Assembly (NCBI GenBank): GCA_951813045.1
Contig: CATOTF010000002.1
Coordinates: 1,984,001 to 2,048,000, forward strand
Length of the DNA: 64,000 bases
Source: an uncultured Rhizobiaceae bacterium
GTDB lineage: Bacteria; Pseudomonadota; Alphaproteobacteria; Rhizobiales; Rhizobiaceae
Reading direction: 5' to 3'
The position numbers and the translations under genes are program-made. The notes beneath the pieces are model-generated. The model did no database searches and was not told where the DNA came from. It saw only the letters and a program-made list of their open reading frames with translations. Positions 45,634 through 54,471 of the stretch are shown here, one piece after another; positions within the stretch are counted from its first letter, which is position 1; every line of letters starts with the position of its first letter.

Positions 45634-47028
45634 TCAGCTTGTTGCCGGGACCAGCCCTTTTTGCAGTCCGCCGATTTCCTCGCGCGCAACACGCGCCGCA
45701 ATGACCAACGCCAATATCCAGCCTGTACCAACCGCAATTCCGATGCCGATCCATACCCCCCACACATCCATACCAATCACACCCACCAGCAGCCAGACAA
45801 AGAATGCGACACCAAATCCCTGCCGGTAAACCGATATCCAAAACGTCCAGACCGGGCGTTTGAGCGCCTGCAACAGGGAATTAATGGAAAACAGCATCAT
45901 GTAAATAATGAACAGGAAACTATCGACGCGCAGATAGCTGATACCCACGTCAATAACCGGTTGGTCATCGGTGAACAGGGACATGGCGAGCCCGCCACCA
46001 AACCAGAGAATTGGTGCCGCGCCAATTGTCATTATGAAACCCAGCTTCCAGCAAAACCAGAGCGATTCCCGAACCCGGTCATATTGCCCAGCACCGAAAT
46101 TCTGAGCCGCGATTGGCAGCAGCGCACCAGTCATGCCCAGCACCGGCAGGAGGAGGATTTGCTCAATTCGAAGGGCAATACCGTATGCCGCAATCGCATG
46201 CCCCCCAAAACCTTTCAGAGCGTATTGGACCACAAAACCCGAGACGAACATCACCATGAAGGCTGAGGTCGTCGGGATCATCTGGGCGAATATTTCCCGA
46301 TAGGACTCTATCTTCGGTGCAAGCTCAACAACGCGAGTACCCTTAATCACGCGAAGATTGATAACTGCGCGCAGCACATACAACATGACGCCGGTTTGAG
46401 AAACGACAGTCGCAACTGCGATACCGTTAAAACCAAGGCCCGGCACCGCACCGGGAATGCCGTACATAAACAGCGGGTTAAGAACAATATTCGCAAAGAA
46501 CGCCGCCATCATCGCCCGTTGCAATGTGACGCTGTTACCATGGGCTTGTAATATTCCGTTTGCAGAATAAGCGAGCAGAAATCCGGGCAGCGAGGCCAGC
46601 AGGAAATAAAAATAGCCGTTGGCTGCATTCCGGTAGCTACCGGGTTCAGAAACCAGTGCAATGAGATATGGCCCGCCAACCAGTCCCATCACCATCAAAA
46701 CCAATGTTGCAGCAATCGCAAAGGAAAGTCCCTGCATTGCGGTCAACCGCGCAGCGGCATCATCTTTTTTACCACGGGCAATACCGACAAGCGCACTCAT
46801 CGCAGACCCGGTGCCAAAACCAACGGCCATCATTATAAAAAATGCCTGAAACCCAACCGCGAGACCGGCCTGTGCATCGGTCGACAATTGCCCAGCGAAA
46901 TATATGTCCACCACGTTATATAGCGTCGTGAACAACATGCCCATCGCAGCCGGCACTGCCAACGTGCGAAAATGACCGGAAATCGGCCCGGTAGTCAGGT
47001 CATGGTCATGCATGGGAGAAGCTTTCAC
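45634..47028 (-). CDS. MATE-family efflux transporter
   Basis: A multidrug and toxin extrusion family protein of about 464 residues with twelve hydrophobic segments in two halves. Recognisable are FTTLYNVVDIYFAGQL, AVGFGTGSAMSALVGIARG and, in the second half, AAQNFGAGQYDRVRESL. Substrate is unknown. GTG 47028 is preferred because GGGGGA stands six bases upstream; an ATG at 47013 is also possible. It is convergent with dddP, with 21 bases between stops. Confidence 0.85.
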   Translation of the reverse strand: MKASPMHDHDLTTGPISGHFRTLAVPAAMGMLFTTLYNVVDIYFAGQLSTDAQAGLAVGFQAFFIMMAVGFGTGSAMSALVGIARGKKDDAAARLTAMQGLSFAIAATLVLMVMGLVGGPYLIALVSEPGSYRNAANGYFYFLLASLPGFLLAYSANGILQAHGNSVTLQRAMMAAFFANIVLNPLFMYGIPGAVPGLGFNGIAVATVVSQTGVMLYVLRAVINLRVIKGTRVVELAPKIESYREIFAQMIPTTSAFMVMFVSGFVVQYALKGFGGHAIAAYGIALRIEQILLLPVLGMTGALLPIAAQNFGAGQYDRVRESLWFCWKLGFIMTIGAAPILWFGGGLAMSLFTDDQPVIDVGISYLRVDSFLFIIYMMLFSINSLLQALKRPVWTFWISVYRQGFGVAFFVWLLVGVIGMDVWGVWIGIGIAVGTGWILALVIAARVAREEIGGLQKGLVPATS

Positions 47029-47388
47029 GTGTGTTCCCCCGACCGTTAGCCGGTTGTACTCCACAGGTCACGCGTAAACTGAATTGTCATACGGTTGATT
47101 GATCAACTCGATGGCTGAAAGCAATGGCTTCGACAGTTCAATATATTGGTCGACGGCAGTTCCGAGCCCCAAGTAACGGCTGCAGCATTATGTATGAATT
47201 GCTGCTTTAGCCGGGTTTCTCCAGCTGAGCCAAATCCAGCACTCTCTGATGCTAAGTCAAATTTCTTAGCCACCGGCCGGTAGATGCCTCTAATTTGGCT
47301 AACGTTGGTTTTCCAGAGCTTCGCGTACTGGAATTTCTTCAGTTGGCCATAGGCATTGGATTTTCGCAAAACAAATAAATTTTTTAAC

Positions 47389-47417
47389 TGACTTGCTAGT
47401 CACTGACTTTTGAGTCA
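47389..47417 (+). promoter_or_regulatory. Two tandem palindromic operators upstream of tetR
   Basis: TGACTTGCTAGTCA (47389-47402) and TGACTTTTGAGTCA (47404-47417) are two copies of TGACT-N4-AGTCA, spaced 15 bases start to start. A possible -10 element (TATAGAT) follows at 47420. Such paired palindromes fit binding of two TetR dimers for autoregulation. They lie 113-141 bases ahead of the tetR start. The rest of 47029-47529 holds no gene that I can support. Confidence 0.6.
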
Positions 47418-47529
47418 ACTATAGATTGGCGACATTGGAACCCCTAAAGGAATTCCCTTCGAACCACGGGTTTCTGTTCCTTGAAGAGAAGCCCACGGCG
47501 GCATTGTCACAACACAAAGGTAGACACAG

Positions 47530-48111
47530 ATGAGACCTCAAAAGGGCAAGAAAAAGATTTTCGATGCCGCGATGGAGCTGTTTGAAACACAGGGATATTT
47601 TGCGACGACGGTGGAGGAAATTACTGCAAAAGCAGGTGTCTCCAAAGGGCTCGTCTATAACTATTTTTCCAGCAAAGAAGCATTGCTTGTTGCACTTATG
47701 GAAGACACGACAGAAAATATGAATATTATTGCGGCAACGTGGGAACCCCAAGAGACACTAGAAGCATCGATGTCCGGGTTCTTAGACGTCTATTTCCAGT
47801 ACCTTGAGGATGAGCGCCGCTTCTTAAAACTCCAACTAACCCTGATGTTGATGCCCGAGCTGCAGAGCGTTGTGAATCAGCCGCAACAAGCGCGCGCGAA
47901 GCTTTTGCTTACGATGACGACTGGTTGGTTCTCCCGTTGGGGCTCTGCAGAACCAGAAAACCAGGCGCGGTTGTTTCTGGCGATGTTGGATGGTGTAGCC
48001 CTGCATTACTTGTCTGTGTACGAGAACTACCCTTTGGATGAGGTGAAATTGGTTCTTTTGCAAACGGTGAATGAATGGTGTCGCAACACCGCCCAAGGGG
48101 CGCGGAAATGA
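47530..48111 (+). CDS. TetR/AcrR-family transcriptional regulator
   Basis: A 193-residue regulator. The N-terminal helix-turn-helix is KKIFDAAMELFETQGYFATT followed by VEEITAKAGVSKGLVYNYFSSKEALL, the classic TetR signature. The C-terminal ligand domain is not assignable. Its stop overlaps the rsgA start by 4 bases (ATGA), an unexpected pairing. Twin palindromes upstream are good candidates for its operators. The MATE gene upstream is divergent, so it is a possible target. Confidence 0.9.
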   Translation: MRPQKGKKKIFDAAMELFETQGYFATTVEEITAKAGVSKGLVYNYFSSKEALLVALMEDTTENMNIIAATWEPQETLEASMSGFLDVYFQYLEDERRFLKLQLTLMLMPELQSVVNQPQQARAKLLLTMTTGWFSRWGSAEPENQARLFLAMLDGVALHYLSVYENYPLDEVKLVLLQTVNEWCRNTAQGARK

Positions 48112-49184
48112 AACGAGATTTTTCTAAATTTGTGCTTCAATCCGACACGGAAAAACCTACGACCCACGAGCCGCCCAAACTGACTACCCTTGGCTGGCAG
48201 CCGTATTTCGCACAACAAACCAGCATTGATGATCTGGTGGAAACGCCGCCTGTGCGCGTGGTCGAGGTTCATCGCAATGGATTACATGTTCTTGGCGACG
48301 GCATTGACCAACTCATACCACCCGGGCCAGAGGCCACAGTGGGGGATTGGCTGTTGTTGAAGACGCAGCACCCGACAGAAAGCGAAGTGCTCCATCGTAA
48401 AAGTCTGTTCAAAAGGCGTGCGCCCGGAACAGATCGAAGGTTACAATTGATTGCCGCCAATGTGGACACGGCTTTTATTGTTACGTCCTGCAATCTGGAT
48501 TTCAACATTGCGCGGCTTGAACGCTATGTTGCGTTGGCTTTTGAGGCGGATGTCACACCAGTAATCCTGTTAACCAAGGCTGACCTTTGTGATGATGTTG
48601 ATCCTTATGTGCAAGCCGCATCTACCATTTCACAACGGGTGATGGTTATGGCCCTGAATGCGCTTGGGCAAGAGCCGCAAACCATACTACAAGATTGGTG
48701 CAAATCAGGACAGACAATTGCCTTTCTGGGGTCGTCCGGCGTCGGAAAATCAACTCTGGTAAATGCCCTCATGGATGATCAATCCGTTGATACGGCTGCA
48801 ATTCGTGAAGATGACGCCAAAGGGCGGCATACCACCACACGGCGGCAGCTCCACTTTCTTCCGAATGGTAGTGCGGTGCTGGATACCCCCGGCATGCGCG
48901 AGCTTCAGTTGACGGACGCGCAAGATGGTATTGCTGATTTGTTTTCTGATGTCTCAGATTTGGCAAGCCAATGCCGCTTTAACGATTGCTTCCATGAAAC
49001 CGAACCCGGCTGCGCGATTCAAGGCGCTGTAGAACGGGGGGACATCACACCGGATCGACTGGCCCGATGGAACAAACTAGTGGCGGAAGAGCGGTTCAAT
49101 TCAGCTTCGTTGGCAGAGCGAAAATCAGATGACAAAGCCCTTCATAAGATGATCCGGGCCGTCCAAAAAAACAACCGAAAGTAA
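48108..49184 (+). CDS. rsgA: Ribosome small subunit-dependent GTPase RsgA
   Basis: RsgA is a circularly permuted GTPase that checks late 30S assembly. In the 358-residue protein the motifs run in permuted order: G4 LLTKADLCDD, then G1 FLGSSGVGKSTLVNAL, then G3 LDTPGMREL. An N-terminal OB-type domain and a C-terminal zinc knuckle (CRFNDCFHETEPGC) flank them. ATG 48108 overlaps the tetR stop. It is somewhat longer at the N-terminus than the E. coli type. The next gene (GNAT) begins 4 bases later. Confidence 0.93.
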   Translation: MKRDFSKFVLQSDTEKPTTHEPPKLTTLGWQPYFAQQTSIDDLVETPPVRVVEVHRNGLHVLGDGIDQLIPPGPEATVGDWLLLKTQHPTESEVLHRKSLFKRRAPGTDRRLQLIAANVDTAFIVTSCNLDFNIARLERYVALAFEADVTPVILLTKADLCDDVDPYVQAASTISQRVMVMALNALGQEPQTILQDWCKSGQTIAFLGSSGVGKSTLVNALMDDQSVDTAAIREDDAKGRHTTTRRQLHFLPNGSAVLDTPGMRELQLTDAQDGIADLFSDVSDLASQCRFNDCFHETEPGCAIQGAVERGDITPDRLARWNKLVAEERFNSASLAERKSDDKALHKMIRAVQKNNRK

Positions 49185-49188
49185 GACA

Positions 49189-49626
49189 ATGATCAGAGAA
49201 CACAACATCAATGACACCGACGCATTGATCGCCATCTGGGAGAAGGCGAACGCGTTTGCGCATCCGTTTCTCTCCACGGAATTCGTGGCATTCGTCAAGG
49301 ATGCAATGCGTAACATGTACCTGCCCAGCGCCGAGACATGGGTCATCGAAAGCGAGGGAACTCCCATTGGCTTCGTGGCGATGATCGGCAACGACATCGG
49401 CGGGCTGTTCCTGGACCCATCCCATCACGGGCACGGTTATGGCCGTGCAATGGTCGACCATGTGGTCGGCCTCAAAGGCCCGCTGCGGGTTGAGGTTTTC
49501 AAGGAAAACAAAGTCGGCCGACCGTTCTACGAACGTTACGGTTTTGAGCTTGTTGAGGAATTCCTGCACGAACAAACAGGCGCATTGACTCTGAAAATGG
49601 CCATGCCCGGCGCGGCGGCGGCATAA
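49189..49626 (+). CDS. GNAT-family N-acetyltransferase
   Basis: A 145-residue acetyltransferase with the acetyl-CoA motif GGLFLDPSHHGHGYGRAMVDHV and the C-terminal ENKVGRPFYERYGFELV. It resembles small YjaB-like GNAT enzymes. Substrate unknown. It starts 4 bases after the rsgA stop, so it belongs to the tetR-rsgA transcript. Confidence 0.85.
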   Translation: MIREHNINDTDALIAIWEKANAFAHPFLSTEFVAFVKDAMRNMYLPSAETWVIESEGTPIGFVAMIGNDIGGLFLDPSHHGHGYGRAMVDHVVGLKGPLRVEVFKENKVGRPFYERYGFELVEEFLHEQTGALTLKMAMPGAAAA

Positions 49627-49655
49627 CCCTCAAATATCAAATATTGGAAAAGACA

Positions 49656-50255
49656 ATGACTAAAGCACACCTTAAGCAAGGCCAGACCATCGCATTGGAT
49701 GGCCTGCACAATATCACTCTGATTACGCCGCAAGATGTGGAGCATATAATCGGGATGCTGAACCATCCTGATTTCGCTGATCTGGTGTTCCACTCCCCCC
49801 TTCCTGAAGAGGCTATGCGCGGCTTCTTTGGCCCCGCCGCCGAGGACGTTCAGGCCTCGATCAAAGCCGGCGACTGGCCAGTTGAGCCTAAGGTTATCAT
49901 CCGTGACCAAGATGGCCAATTCATGGGGATGAGTGCTGCCAACATGATCAGCCCGATGAACCCGGGCAATTACGAGATCGGCTTTATGCTGATGCCGCAT
50001 GCTTGGCGTAGGTGTATAGCGACACGGGCCTGCAAGTTCATGACGGCACTGGCATTTGAGGAGCTGGGTTCTCATAAACTCACAGCCGAGAGCTATGCGA
50101 GTAACATCGGTGCAGTCCGTGTGCTAGAGAAGAACGGCTATGCTCATGAAGGGCTGCAAAAGGGGTTCTTCAAAGACGTAACTGGCGTGCGTGACAAAGT
50201 GGTCTATGGGATGTCTGTCGAGGGTTATACCGCATTGAAAGCTGCCGACGCATAG
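49656..50255 (+). CDS. GNAT-family acetyltransferase, RimJ/RimL type
   Basis: A 199-residue acetyltransferase. It has the GNAT core YEIGFMLMPHAWRRCIATRA and the C-terminal AESYASNIGAVRVLEKNGY AHEG stretch typical of RimJ/RimL relatives. Possible substrates are ribosomal proteins or small molecules. ATG 49656 follows GGAAAAG; a TTG at 49644 is in frame but less likely. It is the last gene of the tetR-rsgA-GNAT-GNAT row and is followed by a hairpin. Confidence 0.82.
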   Translation: MTKAHLKQGQTIALDGLHNITLITPQDVEHIIGMLNHPDFADLVFHSPLPEEAMRGFFGPAAEDVQASIKAGDWPVEPKVIIRDQDGQFMGMSAANMISPMNPGNYEIGFMLMPHAWRRCIATRACKFMTALAFEELGSHKLTAESYASNIGAVRVLEKNGYAHEGLQKGFFKDVTGVRDKVVYGMSVEGYTALKAADA

Positions 50256-50278
50256 AGACGATGGCAGATGAAGCTCAA

Positions 50279-50304
50279 GGCACCCGCAACTGCGGATGCC
50301 TGGT
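50279..50304 (+). terminator. Probable terminator of the tetR-GNAT unit
   Basis: GGCACCCGC-AACT-GCGGATGCC can fold into a stem with one bulge and is followed by TGGTTTTAG. It is 24 bases after the GNAT stop. The T-run is short, so this is moderate evidence. Between here and 50477 no gene is supported. Confidence 0.5.
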
Positions 50305-50477
50305 TTTAGTGAAAAAAGCCATCAGCTATCGAGATAAATCTGCGGTGTTTGGATTTTTGGTCCATCGAGAACGCGGTCATTGGGGCTTCAACAATGAAAG
50401 GTCGGAAAGTCCCCAGTGCTGTCATTCGAGCAAGTCGGACATATGTTAAATTGAAGGTCTACATTTGTTTATTTCGG

Positions 50478-50823
50478 CTATAGGCCACAAACCAGATAAT
50501 CTAAACCCATGCGCTTAAACCCACGTTTGAGCGTCGTGACTGATACCTCAAAATAGGCTGCGGTTTGATCTACGCCCATCCCTTCCTGTTGCATGAAACG
50601 GTGGGCTTCAATGGTGGTGATCTCATCCATTAGTCGGGAGCGTCCTAAACAGACAACCCAACCCTTCCAAACATCATCAAGCACCCGTTTCTCGTTCCGA
50701 CACATCTGTTCCCAAAAGGCGTTCCGAGTGGGGCAAACTTGCGTGATCCCGTCGGAATGAATCGTCAAGTCTGCAAGGATGTAAAAGCGAGCCTTGAAGG
50801 CAAAGAAGCGCTGCCAGGCACCT
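50478..50823 (-). pseudogene. 3' remnant of an unknown gene cut by the IS3 element
   Basis: An open minus-strand frame runs from the left inverted repeat of the IS to a stop at 50478. It reads GAWQRFFAFKARFYILADL, then ITQVCPTRNAFWEQMCRNEK, with a helix-turn-helix-like end (GVDQTAAYFEVSVTTLKRGF). No start codon of its own is convincing, though TTG 50768 exists. I do not recognise a family. The upstream part of the gene is not found on the other side of the IS, so rearrangement followed insertion. Confidence 0.45.
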
Positions 50824-50861
50824 TGGACTTGTCCCGTATTAATTCCGCATCCTGTTCTCGT

Positions 50862-51719
50862 TTAACTCGTTTTTCGTTCAAATTTGATGGGCGACATTCC
50901 TCCTATTGCTGAGTGTCTTCTGCGGCTGTTGTAAAAGACGTTGATGTATTGGAACAGGGCGTCGGTTGCTTGCTGTCGTGTTTGCCATGTGCCGCGCCAG
51001 ATGAGTTCGGCTTTGAGTGTTTTGAAGAACGTCTCGACCACGGCGTTGTCCCAGCAATTGCCTTTTCGGCTCATGGACACTTTAAACTTCAGTTCACGCA
51101 TTCGTTTTTGATAATCATGAGAGCAGTATTGACTGCCACGGTCCGTATGATGAATGCAGCCCGGCGGTGGGTTTCGAAGGGCCAAAGCCCGGTTGAGAGC
51201 CTGCAATGCCAAGTCTTTCTTCAACCGGTTGCTGACAGCCCAACCCACCACACGGCGTGAATGTAGATCGATCATCACTGCCAGATACAGCCAGCCCTCA
51301 CGGGTCCAGATGTAGCTGATGTCACCTGCCCATTTCTGGTTGGGTTTATCCGCTTGGAAGTTCCGCCCCAGCAAGTTAGGCGCAATGTTGAAGCGGTGAT
51401 TGCTATCGGTCGTAGCTTTGTATTTGCGTGTTCTGACCACTCGAATGCCGTTGTCGCGCATCAAACGGCCAACACGGCGGTGACCAATAGCAAGGCCGGC
51501 TTCCTTCAACTCCTGCGTCATTCTCGGGCGACCATAACTGCCAAGGCTCAAGTGATGCTGTTCACGGATGTGCGCCAGAACCACCATGTCATCGCGCTGC
51601 CGTTGACTAACAGGGCGGTTGTGCCAGGCACGATAACCACGCGATGTAACATTCAGAATATGGCAAAGCCGATCCACCGGAACGTGTTTCCTGTGTTCTT
51701 CGACAAACGCAAATCTCAC
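50862..51719 (-). CDS. IS3-family transposase OrfB
   Basis: A 285-residue integrase-core transposase. The DDE residues are visible in AGDISYIWTREGW (D), HHTDRGSQYCS (D) and NAVVETFFKTLKAEL (E), preceded by the HTH_21-like GSYGRPRMTQELKEAGLAIG. It begins at a GTG overlapping the orfA stop by 4 bases, so it may be made by re-initiation or by frameshifting from OrfA. It appears intact. Confidence 0.93.
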   Translation of the reverse strand: MRFAFVEEHRKHVPVDRLCHILNVTSRGYRAWHNRPVSQRQRDDMVVLAHIREQHHLSLGSYGRPRMTQELKEAGLAIGHRRVGRLMRDNGIRVVRTRKYKATTDSNHRFNIAPNLLGRNFQADKPNQKWAGDISYIWTREGWLYLAVMIDLHSRRVVGWAVSNRLKKDLALQALNRALALRNPPPGCIHHTDRGSQYCSHDYQKRMRELKFKVSMSRKGNCWDNAVVETFFKTLKAELIWRGTWQTRQQATDALFQYINVFYNSRRRHSAIGGMSPIKFERKTS

Positions 51720-51991
51720 TTGCTTTGACCCGCGAAGAACACTGTTGCCTTCTTTAATATCTCCCTCTCCTCCGTGAGGAGACGAACCTCTCTGCGAAGC
51801 CGCTCATTCTCTTTGGCCAGATCAATATCAACCGATGGTGGAAGGTCATCAGGCCGGGATTGTTGTATCCATTTCGATAACGTCGAAAAGCCGACCCCCA
51901 AATCTGATGCCACTTGTTTCCGGGTAAGTCCGCTGGTCAGCGCAATACGCACCGCTTCACGCTTGAATTCGTCTGTGTGGCCTCGTGCCAT
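51716..51991 (-). CDS. IS3-family transposase OrfA
   Basis: A 91-residue protein with a helix-turn-helix (LTRKQVASDLGVGFSTLSKW) and a C-terminal leucine zipper-like helix (ENERLRREVRLLTEEREIL). It binds the IS ends and forms the transposase with OrfB. Intact, immediately upstream of orfB. Confidence 0.92.
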   Translation of the reverse strand: MARGHTDEFKREAVRIALTSGLTRKQVASDLGVGFSTLSKWIQQSRPDDLPPSVDIDLAKENERLRREVRLLTEEREILKKATVFFAGQSK

Positions 51992-52054
51992 AATAGTTCT
52001 CCTTGATGGGATTAATCCAATTCAAGGACACGGAACTAAACCGTGACAAGTCCA

Positions 52055-52110
52055 ATCGCGAACTCCAAAACTGATCAAACAATGGCACAGTTTTAGGGGA
52101 AGGTGGGACA
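52055..52110 (-). mobile_element. Terminal fragment of a second IS3-type element
   Basis: Read on the minus strand this is TGTCCCACCTTCCCC followed by CCATTGTTTGATCAGTTTTG and GAGTTCGCGATT. It matches the right end of the remnant at 54416-54471 nearly base for base in the inner 30 bases. It is cut at 52054 by the complete IS3 element. It is therefore the stub of an earlier insertion. Confidence 0.65.
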
Positions 52111-52176
52111 CGGCAATGGAGTGGGTTGTATTCCAGACAACAACTAGAGAAAAAGAGTCTGCACCTTCCCTCGCAC

Positions 52177-52347
52177 TTAACGCGGCAGTGTTTGTGCCAC
52201 CCAGTCTTCTGGCCACCACCCAATAAGTTCAATAAAAATTATCAAAGAAGCCACAATCGCTACCGCGATTGCCGCATAAACATATTCCTTAGATGGAGGG
52301 CGGCGCACCCAAACGGACATGCGGAGTAGTAGGCGTAAATATCCCAT
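52177..52347 (-). CDS. Small membrane protein, 56 residues
   Basis: A short minus-strand frame begins MGYLRLLLRMSVWVRRPPSK, continues with a single transmembrane segment (about residues 22-42) and ends WWPEDWVAQTLPR. The pattern RRPPSxx, hydrophobic segment, GWP-D/E-W is one I recall from short conserved alphaproteobacterial membrane proteins of unknown function. The ribosome-binding site is weak. It survives intact among decayed mobile DNA, so it may be the only working host gene between 50256 and 55019. Confidence 0.6.
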   Translation of the reverse strand: MGYLRLLLRMSVWVRRPPSKEYVYAAIAVAIVASLIIFIELIGWWPEDWVAQTLPR

Positions 52348-53463
52348 ATCTTAAAAATAGTCGAAATCCCTCAAAACGCAAAACCCCGCCCATCAATTGC
52401 CTGACTAAGCAAAAAATTGGAAATACCTGTAAATACGGCGATCGATAATATTGTATTTTGTGATGGGAAATTAATAATTGTGCTAGCTAACAAAAGTGAT
52501 TCTAACAAAGATAATTACACAAGTTCGGACACAGGAACGTTGGGCGACCAATTTGGAAAGGTTGAATATTATTTCCTCCTCCATCTGTGTCGAATGACGA
52601 ATTTGGTAAAATAATAGCGCTAGCTCATCATCAATCCACACTGGCTTCTCAGCCAAAGAGCAAATGATTGCTCCATGCTTTTTTTATAAAGACCAACTCA
52701 TCCTTCCCGTTGAACAAATAATTAGGCCTCAGCCGCCCACGGGTGTCGGCGTGGACTGGACGCTATCCCAAATTGATGGTGGACTCGCCGAACCGTCCAG
52801 GGTGAATAGAACTCCACCGTTGCGTCCAATTTTTCACCTGTACGGATTCCAACCGAGTCGTTCAGATCAAAAATAACGTTTGTATCGGTACTTGAATTGT
52901 CAATCTTTGCCATGGTGTTATGTTCTCGAGTTGAACTTCCCCCGAAAGTAGGCATCACATTTTATTAAGAAAATGTTAAACTCGATCATTATTTTTGAAA
53001 TTCTTGTGATCAGTTTGCGCCATCTTCCCCCAAAAAAGGCCCCGCCCAACCATTACATTACAGTGTGACGGGGTGAAAATAAGTTTATGCGACTCAGAAA
53101 GTGGCTTGAACTATTCAATCCCAGTCCGAATATTTACAATCTTGTATTGAAACAACGTGCCGGTAATTAATACGATTGCAGTCATGCGCATCGCGATTAA
53201 TAGGCTTGGAAACTACGGCCATCTCTCATCGATAATGGCAATACTAGTTGCAAACCAAGCAACATCCAACAGTGATGAACAGAAGAAACTCCATCCCGGC
53301 AGCAATCCAATTGTCAGCTGCCGGGTCACATGCAAAATGGCACACAGCACAACGCACAAAAACCGCAGCCACACCGGCAAATGTTGTCATCGCTTTGGAC
53401 CTCCACCTAATTTCTTCGAAAGAAGACATTGCGGGTCAAACTTCAACACCATGGCGATTAGCT
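52348..53463. other. Decayed intergenic stretch
   Basis: No intact gene is supported. A minus-strand frame from 52911 begins MAKIDNSSTDTNVIFDLNDS, then loses any sensible composition, and may be the 5' stub of a lost gene. A weak 5-bp hairpin (CCCCG/CGGGG) lies near 53039-53075. The stretch 53150-53460 has hydrophobic minus-strand readings interrupted by stops, perhaps more of the MFS remnant next to it. Confidence 0.4.
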
Positions 53464-53660
53464 TCATGCCGAAAACCCTCCACCCATCGCCGATATCGCA
53501 AGTAATTCGGTGCTGTCATAACCCAAAACGTCACGCACCAGCACAGGTAACGCGATGCCGAACACCATACCGCTTGAAAAAGTATTCACGACCAACCACC
53601 GTGTTTCACTGGCGGCTCGACGGCTTCCTGCAGCCAGGACAACCCCGATAAACGCTAACA
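53464..53660 (-). pseudogene. Fragment of an MFS (EntS-like) transporter gene
   Basis: The minus-strand frame reads VLAFIGVVLAAGS and then NTFSSGMVFGIALPVLVRDV, LGYDSTELLAISAMGGGFSA, then stops. The pattern LPVLVRDVLG followed by a small-residue helix is typical of MFS_3-type transporters near their middle. It is joined at about 53660 to IS3-type transposase sequence in another frame, so an IS insertion destroyed the gene. Confidence 0.55.
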
Positions 53661-54471
53661 CTGTCCTTGTGATACAGTCGCTTCCGTTTCTTGTGGCGTT
53701 TGGGAAGCTGCAACCCCTCCTCACGCCATAACTGTTCTATCGTTCCGCCGGACAAACGATCACCGGATCGTTTGTTCATCCGGCTCCAATATGGTTCACC
53801 TTCCAGCCAGCGACCCGTAGAAGCTGGGCAATCATCCTATAACCGTAGCGACCATACTTCTTGGCCAGCCGGATCATCTCCAGTCGCAGCTCTTCCTCAT
53901 GACCCTTGGGAGCAGCTTTGTACTGCAATGTGCTGCGGGTAACGCCCATCGTGCAACAGGTGCGGCGCTGCGATGTATCGAGCTTCTGGCGTGTGTGGAT
54001 TACAGCCTGACGAAGCTGTTCTGTCGTCAGGCCCCCTTTTATTCATTTGGGCTTTAAATAGTCCAGGCTCTCCTCCAGGATCAGCTTGTCCAACTCAAGT
54101 GTCGCCACAATCTTCTTCAACCGCTCAGTCGTTCCGCAGGACAATTGATACTCAATCGATTACTTATCTTGCTCCAATCTCGAGAGCCTTCATCTTTGAA
54201 AGTTGAGACTTCACCATCCAACCAAACGCTTCGCAGCTTGCTCGAACCGGTGGCGCGACGCTGCTACGATACGCCAGTTGTAATACGTCGCATCGCTCAC
54301 ACGGGCGCTACGACATGCAGACGCAACACCGTGCCCCGATGTCAAATTCAACTCAATCTCACGCAGAAGACGCAGAACACCCTCATCCGAATAACGCTTT
54401 CTCGACACAATCGCGAACTCCAAAACTAATCAAACAATGGAATATTTATTGGGGAGTGGGACACCCACGCA
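53661..54471 (-). pseudogene. Degenerate IS3-type (IS407-like) transposase remnant
   Basis: From the right end (TGTCCCACTCCCC, ending at 54471) the minus strand has an OrfA beginning SRKRYSDEGVLRLLREIEL and ACRSARVSDATYYNW, then LKKIVATLELDKLILEESL in a shifted frame. After it comes OrfB-like MIRLAKKYGRYGYRMIAQLL and GWKVNH, a stop, and LWREEGLQLPKRHKKRKRL. The rest of OrfB, with its DDE core, is missing, and several frameshifts and stops are present. It is truncated at the left where it meets MFS sequence. Confidence 0.75.

Larger units (their letters stand above)
50824..52054 (-). mobile_element. Complete IS3-family insertion sequence
   Basis: A 1231-bp element. The left end TGGACTTGTCCCGTATTAAT (from 50824) and the right end read on the minus strand TGGACTTGTCACGGTTTAGT (from 52054) are imperfect inverted repeats that continue as TCCGCATCCT and TCCGTGTCCT. 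Two overlapping frames encode OrfA and OrfB. No matching target duplication flanks it (left CCT, right ATC). It is inserted in the end of another IS copy (52055-52110). Confidence 0.88.

Noticed and set aside
47103-47369. 88-codon minus-strand frame upstream of tetR
   Set aside because: No domain, no ribosome-binding site, and poor composition; it lies in a promoter-bearing gap.
50261-50449. 62-codon plus-strand frame after the GNAT gene
   Set aside because: It covers the terminator hairpin and has no protein-like features.
50821-52057. Target-site duplication of the IS3 element
   Set aside because: The three bases outside the ends (CCT left, ATC right) differ, so no duplication is claimed.
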